A stretch of 9,240 nt of DNA from Promethearchaeota archaeon (GTDB lineage Archaea; Asgardarchaeota; Lokiarchaeia; Sigyniarchaeales; SOKP01): contig DXJM01000299.1 of NCBI GenBank assembly GCA_019057355.1, positions 1 through 9,240 on the forward strand. Direction: 5' to 3'. Position numbers and translations under genes: made by a program. This document shows positions 1 through 6,800 of this stretch, piece after piece; positions within the stretch are counted from its first letter, which is position 1; every line of letters starts with the position of its first letter. The notes under the pieces are model-generated. The model was given only the letters and a program-made list of their open reading frames with translations. It was not told the DNA's origin and made no database searches.

Positions 1-2
1 AC

Positions 3-248
3 ATGCGCGAACGCGGCGAAGGATCCATCGTGCTCGTCGTCGGCAACGACGGGCTCAAACCGTCCTACTGGGAGATGACCGCGGGCGCGGCGAACGCGGC
101 CGACATCAACTTCGCCTCGTCCGTGGCCGAGCAGTACGGCCCCCGAGGCGTCCGGTGCAACACCGTCAACCCCGGGCCGGTCAACACCGACCGCTGGTCC
201 GGGCTGGAGGCAAAGAGGATTTATCCCTTAATTTCATATAATTTGTGA
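3..248 (+). CDS. Short-chain dehydrogenase/reductase fragment, chimeric 3' end
   Basis: C-terminal half of a classical short-chain dehydrogenase/reductase (NAD(P)-dependent Rossmann-fold oxidoreductase, cytosolic). Visible features are a beta strand (GSIVLVV), the tyrosine region at Y22, the following helix (NAADINFASSVAEQYGPRGV) and the strand RCNTVNPGPVNTD, the usual 'N-x-V-x-PGPV-x-T' segment of the family. The 5' part with the Gly-rich cofactor site lies outside the window. The position four after the tyrosine is Thr26 rather than the usual Lys (YWEMT instead of YxxxK), and the usual catalytic Ser region reads GND, so the active site is non-canonical. SDR similarity stops near residue 69. 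The last 12 residues (KRIYPLISYNL and the preceding Ala) are read from AT-rich DNA and are not part of the family. GC is about 70% against a clearly AT-rich remainder. The gene is truncated at both ends and probably does not belong to this genome. Substrate unknown. Confidence 0.75.
   Translation: MRERGEGSIVLVVGNDGLKPSYWEMTAGAANAADINFASSVAEQYGPRGVRCNTVNPGPVNTDRWSGLEAKRIYPLISYNL
208..220. other. Composition breakpoint, probable chimeric join
   Basis: Base composition changes from about 70% GC to strongly AT-rich within roughly ten bases, in the middle of a coding frame, and homology to the dehydrogenase ends at the same place. No insertion-sequence end, inverted repeat, tRNA or integrase is visible at the join. 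The simplest reading is an assembly, amplification or library chimera between an actinobacterial-like fragment and the archaeal contig. Recent transfer by a recombination event is possible but less likely, because the transferred gene would be cut at both ends. Confidence 0.7.
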
Positions 249-254
249 AATCTA

Positions 255-854
255 ATGAGTAAAAAAAGCATAATAGACCAAGAATTTGTTTTAACTGGTC
301 AATACTTAGGAGTTATTGAAGAATTTCTTCCCAGCAAGAACTCAACATATATCAAGAATGGAGAGATTTATGCATCAAAAACAGGAATAGCGTGCATTGA
401 CCATAAAAAACGTGAAGTTGAAATAAGAGATTTTAACGAAAGTGAGAGAAAAGTTGTCATTATTGGTGATATTGTCATTGGCGATATATTATTTGTAAGA
501 AAATATTCAGTTGGAATTTTATTTTACACTATCAATGAAAAAATGCACTTCAATAGTTCTTACATGGGAAATATCCACGTGAGCGAAATTTCTAATAGAT
601 ATGTCGAAAAAATTCAAGACGCCTTTCAAATCACCGATATTATAAGAGCTAAAGTAATAGGTAAGGAATTTACAGAATTTAAATTGAGCACCGTAGGTAA
701 AAACCTTGGTGTGATCCACGCGGATTGTATCACATGTGGAACAAGTCTTGAAAAAAAAGGTGTGGACAAGCTTGAATGTCCAATGTGTGGAAATATTGAA
801 AATCGTAAATTATCAGACGATTATAGAAATGTAAAGACCAAATTATTACTATAA
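255..854 (+). CDS. csl4: Exosome complex RNA-binding subunit Csl4
   Basis: Archaeal Csl4, a cap subunit of the RNA exosome that binds RNA substrates and helps feed them to the Rrp41/Rrp42 phosphorolytic ring in the cytoplasm. The three family domains are in order. The N-terminal domain is about residues 10-60 (TGQYLGVIEEFLPS, then GEIYAS). The S1 RNA-binding domain is about 68-148 (VIIGDIVIGDILFVRKYSVG, GNIHVSEISNRYVEKIQDAF, DIIRAKVIG). A C-terminal zinc ribbon has Cys158, Cys161, Cys175 and Cys178. Length (199 aa) is normal. The ATG at 255 places the N-terminal domain correctly; only a weak GTGA lies upstream, with no clear Shine-Dalgarno sequence. The suspected chimeric join lies only about 40 bases upstream, so the native promoter or upstream operon partners are probably missing. 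In many archaea csl4 sits near rpoL; here rpoL is found about 7.7 kb away on the same strand. Confidence 0.93.
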   Translation: MSKKSIIDQEFVLTGQYLGVIEEFLPSKNSTYIKNGEIYASKTGIACIDHKKREVEIRDFNESERKVVIIGDIVIGDILFVRKYSVGILFYTINEKMHFNSSYMGNIHVSEISNRYVEKIQDAFQITDIIRAKVIGKEFTEFKLSTVGKNLGVIHADCITCGTSLEKKGVDKLECPMCGNIENRKLSDDYRNVKTKLLL

Positions 855-859
855 ATTCA

Positions 860-866
860 TTTTTTT
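860..866 (+). terminator. Oligo-T terminator after csl4
   Basis: A run of seven T residues begins five bases after the csl4 stop codon. Archaeal termination commonly occurs at such T tracts without a hairpin; none is evident here. Confidence 0.4.
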
Positions 867-868
867 AC

Positions 869-876
869 TTTAAATA
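869..876 (+). promoter_or_regulatory. TATA-like box for the 71-codon gene
   Basis: TTTAAATA, close to the archaeal TATA consensus. A start site about 25 bases downstream would fall near 898-900 and give a leader of roughly 25 nt before the GTG at 925. Together with the preceding T tract, this suggests that the small gene can be transcribed separately from csl4. Confidence 0.4.
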
Positions 877-924
877 ACAATATATTAACATGCGATAATT
901 TTAAGAAATAAACAGGTTTTTGAA

Positions 925-1140
925 GTGCCCGGAAAGAAGATGATCGTGCGGTTTTATAATAATAGTGGTGAACTTCAGAACACGGTCAAGTTCCTTGAAA
1001 ATATTCAAAAAAAAATTAATTACATCAATTTGACCGTCGAAGTCGAAGGAAAATTAATTAAGGTTTTTCTATATGGAACAAAGGATCTTCAATATTTAGC
1101 CAGGGAAAGATTATACGAGTTAGCAAGACAATTTTTCTAA
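925..1140 (+). CDS. Small conserved-type protein, possibly Pcc1-like fold
   Basis: A 71-residue protein with no signal peptide or membrane segment. The apparent secondary structure is strand (KKMIVRFYN), helix (ELQNTVKFLENIQKKI), two strands as a hairpin (INLTVEVEG / KLIKVFLYG) and a C-terminal helix (DLQYLARERLYELARQFF). This beta-alpha-beta-beta-alpha order and the EGKxI hairpin followed by a long helix resemble Pcc1, the dimerising subunit of the KEOPS tRNA-modification (t6A) complex, but the resemblance is by eye and weak. It is not RpoL, which is elsewhere in the window. The start is either GTG at 925 or ATG at 940; a GGAAAG motif lies just before 940 and an ACAGG lies before 925, so neither is decisive. 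It follows csl4 by 70 bases on the same strand and ends 1 base before the convergent GTPase gene. Function not assigned. Confidence 0.7.
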   Translation: MPGKKMIVRFYNNSGELQNTVKFLENIQKKINYINLTVEVEGKLIKVFLYGTKDLQYLARERLYELARQFF

Positions 1141-1141
1141 T

Positions 1142-2572
1142 TCACACGCTTTTGAATTTTTCCCATTCATGGATTCTTTCGAGAGTTTTCACGTATAACG
1201 CCCTTACCTCGTTAAGATCCGATGTTTTTAAAACAAAAAGATTAAACTTTTTCAACAATGAACTAAAGTTTGGATATTCCTCTGGATTCGACATCGTTAA
1301 AAAAGCACAATTTATAGCATTCATGATATTTGATGCATCATTACTGATATGAGTGGTTATTGCTTCTTTTCCCGCTTCCATAATTTCTTCTGCCACTTTA
1401 GAATACATGTCTTCAATTATAGTCAGTTCTTTTAGGTTTTTTTTAACCGTTTGCGTCATTAATTGTTTTCTTTCATGAATTCCATTTAAAAATGCAGACT
1501 TGGGTTGACTTTTTTCAATCACGTCTATTTTCTCTATTTTTTCTATTAAATGATCTAATTTAGGTTCAGCATCACTCGCCATCTTAGCATTGATCGACTG
1601 GTGGTCATCTGCTGGCAATACATTGTCGACTTCATTAATGCTTTCAGATATTACATCCTTAGACATTTTTTCAAAAATATTTATAGGTTCCACGTTCTCA
1701 AATAACTCTCTTATCAATGGAGATGACTCTGGATTAATATCCATTACGTCTGCAATAATCCTGATCATTTTGTTTCTATTTTCCTTGCGGTTAGCAACCA
1801 TTGGATACGTTTTCAATTTAAAAAAATTTTCAATCGATTCGATTGTTAAAGCACCACGTAAGTCTTGCTTGTTCCCTATGATTGCTACTCGAGCATTAGG
1901 AGTCTCACTTTGTATTAAATCAATGAAAAACTTGCTTTTATCAAGATTATCTTGTGTCGAGTCAGTAACTATCAAGACAGCATGACTACCCCTAAGAAAT
2001 CCCTTCCATAAATACTTGAATTCGTCTTGGCCTGCAAAATCGAATAATTTGAAGTTGAGCTTTCCGATTTGAATGGTTGCAACATCTCCAGAAATAGTTG
2101 GGATGTGTTGAAGCGGTAATTGATCTAACTTGATGAGTGATTTTATAGTTGTTTTTCCTACTCCCGCAAAACCGACAACAGCAATTTTCGTGGGAATATT
2201 TTGATGCATGTAATCAATAATCGGATCTAATTTGGAGAATTCCTTGGTATCTAATTTCTTTTTAAGTATTTCGAGTTGGAACATTTTTACAAATTTATTT
2301 TTAAAATTAACGAGCTCAGGCCTTACATACCTGAAAAAGTCATCCATCAAGCCCGTGACAAAAATAAATATTAACTCGGAGTCAATATCTATGAGATATG
2401 CGATTCTATATTTCAAATAATCGAAATATCCGATAAGCTTTGCTAATTTTTTTTTTGTTTCAGCTTGGATCTTGAAGGAAAAATCCTCCATTTCAGAATT
2501 TGTCAATGCGTTCCCAAAGGTCCTAAAATATATGACTTCGTTTCTACTTATAATGAAAACCTGTCTGAGCAT
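1142..2572 (-). CDS. Longin-like domain fused to Arf-like small GTPase
   Basis: A 476-residue cytosolic protein in three parts. Residues 1-100 look like a longin/roadblock-type fold: MLRQVFIISRNEVIYF opening strands, a helix, then a hydrophobic strand pair around 55-72 and a final helix. Residues about 128-280 are a complete small GTPase: P-loop GFAGVGKT (134-141), switch I Thr159 in HIPTI, switch II DFAGQ (178-182) with the catalytic-position Gln182, and NKQD (234-237) for guanine recognition. The LW pair (188-189) after switch II and the form of G3 point to the Arf/Arl/SR-beta/Sar1 side of the family rather than Rab or Ras. The G5 region is weak (MVANRKE). Residues about 300-476 are helical, partly coiled-coil (335-400), with no recognised domain and no C-terminal cysteine for lipidation. 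Longin-GTPase combinations are known from Asgard archaea and echo the eukaryotic SR-alpha longin with SR-beta GTPase. Role in membrane or vesicle-type processes is inferred. Confidence 0.85.
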   Translation of the reverse strand: MLRQVFIISRNEVIYFRTFGNALTNSEMEDFSFKIQAETKKKLAKLIGYFDYLKYRIAYLIDIDSELIFIFVTGLMDDFFRYVRPELVNFKNKFVKMFQLEILKKKLDTKEFSKLDPIIDYMHQNIPTKIAVVGFAGVGKTTIKSLIKLDQLPLQHIPTISGDVATIQIGKLNFKLFDFAGQDEFKYLWKGFLRGSHAVLIVTDSTQDNLDKSKFFIDLIQSETPNARVAIIGNKQDLRGALTIESIENFFKLKTYPMVANRKENRNKMIRIIADVMDINPESSPLIRELFENVEPINIFEKMSKDVISESINEVDNVLPADDHQSINAKMASDAEPKLDHLIEKIEKIDVIEKSQPKSAFLNGIHERKQLMTQTVKKNLKELTIIEDMYSKVAEEIMEAGKEAITTHISNDASNIMNAINCAFLTMSNPEEYPNFSSLLKKFNLFVLKTSDLNEVRALYVKTLERIHEWEKFKSV

Positions 2573-2593
2573 TAGATAAAATACCGAATCTTT

Positions 2594-2604
2594 CTTTTAT
2601 ATAA
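2594..2604 (-). promoter_or_regulatory. TATA box of the GTPase gene, leaderless mRNA
   Basis: Reading on the minus strand, TTATATAAAAG is centred 27 bases upstream of the GTPase ATG. In archaea this spacing places the transcription start at or next to the start codon, so the message would be leaderless. No Shine-Dalgarno sequence precedes the ATG, which agrees. A second AT-rich box (minus-strand AAATTTATAAGCC, RC of 2622-2634) could give a short leader instead. Confidence 0.5.
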
Positions 2605-2660
2605 CGAATAAATAAAAGATTTGGCTTATAAATTTCTGCATAAAATAGAAATAAGATTCT

Positions 2661-2686
2661 AAAAAAATAAAGATAATAAAAAAAAA
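2661..2686 (-). terminator. Double oligo-T terminator after longin/winged-helix gene
   Basis: On the minus strand a run of nine T (2686-2678) begins six bases after the stop codon of the longin/winged-helix gene and is followed by a run of seven T (2667-2661). Two closely spaced T tracts fit archaeal intrinsic termination and mark the end of the two-gene unit. They also separate it from the GTPase gene, which has its own promoter. Confidence 0.55.
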
Positions 2687-2691
2687 GATAT

Positions 2692-3828
2692 TTACTTAGG
2701 TTTACTTGATTTTGACTTTTTCTCTTTTTTTGCAGCTTTTTTGGCGGATCTCGTGGTATAATATGCATCTTGAAGGACTTTAACATACTCAATTAAGACT
2801 CTATTAGCTTTTGACTTTTGCTCGTATTCGGATTTTATGACTTGAAATTGATATTTAGGAAACATGAGATCGATGTAAAAATCGCCGATAAGACCGTAAT
2901 ATTCGACATTTTGTTCATCCCGAAATACATGGACCATTTGTAGCCCCCACAAGTGTTTCAGAACATCATCAATATCTTCAACGCCTTTCTTTTTAAGTTT
3001 CTCAAGGTCGTTCTTCGTGACTATGGCAGTTCTTAGCAAGCGAAGCGTTTCATACACTTGAGGATTGTTGAATATCTCTATGATGTTCAGGTTATCTTCA
3101 TCTGAAGGTCGATAATTCGTGAAGAATTTCTTCGACTCGGTCTTATAATCCTGGACTAAAGCCTCTGGTAAGCCCTTTTCTGCGGGATTTGTCAATAGCT
3201 TTAAAGGAGGGATGCGCAACATCACGATATCATTGATTAAAAAGACTAATTCCGAAAGCATTCCTTTTACAGAAGCTTCCTTGATAATTTCACGTTTCAC
3301 TAAATCAATTATGACACCATCGATATCAACAAACCCTTCCTTGAATTTATCCTTCAACCAAATCATCAACTCTGATTTCGAGACAACGCCTTCTTCTCTC
3401 AAGCGCTTTATAATTTTTTGCTTTATCTCATCTTGATACGTGAGCGCTAGTTGCTGTTCAATGTTTAATGATGGATAGACCGCCAAACGCCGGTAAAGGT
3501 CGGGTAACATCTTGTCCACCGCATCTTCCTCTAAAGCTTGCAATATTGATCTTGCCGCATCTGATAATCCACCTTCGTACGCGTCCGGATCTTCATCCAA
3601 ATTCATTAATAAGAGAATATAATACCCTTTATCTGGTCCCGTATAGTAAGAGGCTATGTTTAATGAACCTACCATAAGACTGATGATTCCCATATCTCCA
3701 CTATATTCATGCGTGCTATACACCTGCATCAACGTTTGATCCGTTACATTGATTTCTAATGGGTACCTGTGCTCTATGACATTTCCAACGAGATCGTCCC
3801 ATCGCATTATTAATATTCCAATTGGCAT
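2692..3828 (-). CDS. Longin-like N-terminal domain with tandem winged helices
   Basis: A 378-residue soluble protein. Residues 1-105 resemble a longin/roadblock-like domain: an opening strand IGILIMRWDD, a long helix-like stretch before the strand pair GSLNIASYYTG / KGYYILLLMNLDED, and a closing helix SDAARSILQALEE. Two winged-helix-like segments follow. The first is about 132-208: helices at QDEIKQKIIKRL, SKSELMIWLKDK and DIDGVIIDLVKREIIKE, then the strand pair ELVFLINDIVMLRIP. The second is about 248-322: NNPQVYETLRLLRTA, TKNDLEKLKKK, DIDDVLKHLWGLQMV, then FRDEQNVEYYGLIGDFYID. The tail (from about 360) is lysine-rich, with no membrane segment. The start ATG overlaps the stop codon of the surface-protein gene by 1 base and has a strong Shine-Dalgarno sequence, so translation is coupled. 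It may be a cytosolic adaptor or regulator for that membrane protein. The winged helices could bind DNA or, as in ESCRT-II, protein. Family not recognised with certainty. Confidence 0.8.
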   Translation of the reverse strand: MPIGILIMRWDDLVGNVIEHRYPLEINVTDQTLMQVYSTHEYSGDMGIISLMVGSLNIASYYTGPDKGYYILLLMNLDEDPDAYEGGLSDAARSILQALEEDAVDKMLPDLYRRLAVYPSLNIEQQLALTYQDEIKQKIIKRLREEGVVSKSELMIWLKDKFKEGFVDIDGVIIDLVKREIIKEASVKGMLSELVFLINDIVMLRIPPLKLLTNPAEKGLPEALVQDYKTESKKFFTNYRPSDEDNLNIIEIFNNPQVYETLRLLRTAIVTKNDLEKLKKKGVEDIDDVLKHLWGLQMVHVFRDEQNVEYYGLIGDFYIDLMFPKYQFQVIKSEYEQKSKANRVLIEYVKVLQDAYYTTRSAKKAAKKEKKSKSSKPK

Positions 3829-6800
3829 TACTCTGCACCTCCTTTGGCATCTTTTAGCTTTTCTCCAGGTAGAGTTTTCACTTTCTTTCCTTTTCCTACA
3901 CCCATTATCTCGAAAAGGGATAGATCGTGGATTTTCCAGTTATCTGCAAACTTTTTGGCAATGAATGCTTCTTTTGTAGGATACATCAACGAATCAGAGA
4001 TGGTATCCTCAGATGATATGGCTTTTATCAGGTTCTTAGATTTCTTGATGAATTTCGGTATCCGACGCACTTGGATGACCCGATATGCAACGATGCCCGA
4101 AACGACAGCAACTGCTCCAATGATGATTATCAGGAAATAGAACAAGGGCATTCCTGGAAATAGTTCCATTAATGCAACATTTATCGTTATTGATTGTTCA
4201 ATGGTGGTGTAATTTTCACGTTCAATCCTGATAACAGCTCCGTATAGTTGGGGAGTTACTAACACGCCTCCGGGAATATTGGTAAGCAATGTTCTATAAC
4301 ACCCGTCTCCTAGATGGGTAAAATTAAATGTCTGTCCTAAAAAGGTTATTGTCATCATTCCGGGAGATATATCGTCAATGATTTCACCAGATAAGGCATC
4401 TTTCAGGCAGATCTTAATTTCAAGACCTCCAGGAACACCAGAAACCGCGGAATAAAAGGGCAAGGCGGTTGATGAGAAATCTCGTTTATTGATGTTCAAA
4501 TTAATTGTTGCTCTTTTTAATTCATAATTAGTCTTTTTTATTGATATTTCAAAAACGTATCGTCCTACCTCTAAAGCAGCGGTATTAAAATCCAGTGAAT
4601 ACATTCCTTCTCCTTCAGGATCTAAATTACCAGAACCCTCATCTGCTTTTACCCCATCAATAAATTTCCACCAATCATATTGAACTATATCCGCACCTTC
4701 AATCCCCTTTCCACTAATAGCTTCCGTGTAAAACAAATCAAAGACTTCGGTTTCACCTAAATACACGTTCGATTCGTATTGAAAAGTAATTTCAGAATTG
4801 TTCAATTTAGCACTAATATCTAATATTACTACTCGCTGTTCATGACCGCGAGTTTGATAATTCTGCTTGCTTGCTGAAATTTGAATGTAATATTGGCCCG
4901 TTTCTGGAAAATTCGTAGTATTTATGGAAAGCGTATACGTGCCTCCCCCTACATATGGTAATGAAGTACCGTAGATATATCCATACCCTACGACATAATA
5001 CGATAATGATGCTTCAGGGATAGCCGTCCAGATTCCCGAGCTGTTATATTCGTATGTTATATTGAAAGAAAGCATTTCTAAATAATTTGCGTTCGAGTAA
5101 AGTTCATTCGCAGATATTCGCGTTTGGTATGGCTGAAGATTAATGGCTAATGTATCATTTTCCGTCCCATCAGCTCCGATGATCTCAGCAATATAATCAA
5201 TTCCCGCTTTCCAAGCTTGTCCTCCGGTTTCTATGGGATCTGAGGTGTCCATCGTCAAGGTATAAATTCCACTTCCATTATATTCAAATGCAATTGGATT
5301 TATATTGACTTTGGTCGTTAAAATCTTTAAATTCATAATGATACCTCCTTCTACTGGACCACTCGTACCGTCAGAACCAGCATAGCTATAATTAGCAACG
5401 ATGGTGAATGAATCTTCAATATCCACGTTAATATAATCCACGTAATTATAATCAATATCATAGAGAGTTATCGATGAGATATAGGTTACAGCCTCACCCT
5501 CTCCCTTTGTGGCATTGACCTCATACCAGGTGTAATTGTTGAAATACAATTTAAGAGTCGCGGAATCCATGTTGGGTATTTCATTTTCAGCTTGAAGATT
5601 AAGTTCCCAACCTTCATACCAAAAAATTGAAACTGATACATAACCATCAAGCGTTGCATTCTGCCAGCGAAACATTACTGCGCCCGTTTCATTCGTATAC
5701 TTATACCCTATAAGCATTTCTTCCTCCAAACCGTCACGGCTATAGGTGAAATTAAAACGAGCATTATTCAGGGGACTTACCCATTCACCATCAACTATTC
5801 TTGAACAATTAAGGTGAATTGAAGTCATGTTAACTCTCGAGAAATTCGCAATAAATGTTTTGGTAAATGGGTTAGATTCAGCTGCTAAATCATCAATAGG
5901 TATAACATTTGCGATTTCGATTGTTTTTCCAAAATCGGTATAGGAAGCATTCACCGTATAAGTCCCATTCATGATATCTTGAAATAGAGCATTCCCCGAT
6001 GTATCCGTAGAACGAGTATCAATAATAGATCCTGTTTCGTTGATAAGATCAATTGTCACTCCGGGGACAAGAGTATCGTCGTGATCTGTAACGTACACGG
6101 CAATATTATACCTAAGGTCTTGAGGATTATATATGTACTGGTTCGTTTGAGTTTTTAAGGATATTGAAACATCATCAAAATAACTTTTAATTTCATTCAT
6201 ATCTGATCCATAATCACCATAATATATCGAATCTATAAATTCCCAGAATTTGATTGTTAATTTTTTACTACTCCAATCGCCCCCTGCATTAGAAAAGTCA
6301 TGATTCGCCCCAGCAGCGAATTCCACGATATTTGATGCATAAGAAAGAGTTCCATTAAAATAATTCATCGTTGCGCCTCCAATAACGGTCCAATCTTGGA
6401 GGAATATCCCAAAAGCATCATCATTGTCATTAGGCTCGCAATAAATGACGATAAAATCTTCTGGTTCCACCACGTTAGAGGGATCGGATAAATCTTGATA
6501 ATAATTTCCTTCATACACGTAATAACTCCCTGAACTTACTGTATTGCTAACATCATAATAGGAATTTAACGGTATCATGGGACCGTTAGTAATACCATAT
6601 CCCGTTTGTTCATAAAGATTTTGAAAGTATATCGTTCGTTGAATGTTCCACAAATTATAGTCCCAATAAAACGTGACAATATCACTCGTCCACATATTTC
6701 CAATAGCATTCCAAATGATATTATATTGAGAAAATACATCTCCAACCTCAACATCTTGAATTGAACTTATAGTTGAAGTATGTACTATTTCAGGATTACT

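Noticed and set aside
235..244. CATATAATTT as the csl4 promoter
   Set aside because: It is only about 11-20 bases from the ATG, too close for a TATA box with transcription starting at or before the start codon.
1..248. Recent horizontal transfer of a bacterial dehydrogenase
   Set aside because: The gene is cut within its coding region at the join, with no mobile-element or integration signature; a chimera explains this more simply.
925..1140. The 71-codon gene as RpoL, expected next to csl4
   Set aside because: It lacks the HTxxN-type and FAxY-type signature regions; the gene at 8601-9113 has them.
1590..1985. Plus-strand open frame of 131 codons
   Set aside because: It lies entirely antisense to the GTPase domain, whose motifs on the minus strand are unambiguous; no ribosome site or recognisable domain.
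2544..2792. Minus-strand open frame of 82 codons spanning the gap between the GTPase and longin/winged-helix genes
   Set aside because: It overlaps both neighbours in another frame and covers the T-tract terminator and TATA box; its translation is low-complexity and Lys/Phe/Tyr-rich, as expected from AT-rich noncoding DNA.
3844..4140. Plus-strand open frame of 98 codons
   Set aside because: Antisense shadow of the membrane anchor and tail of the surface protein.
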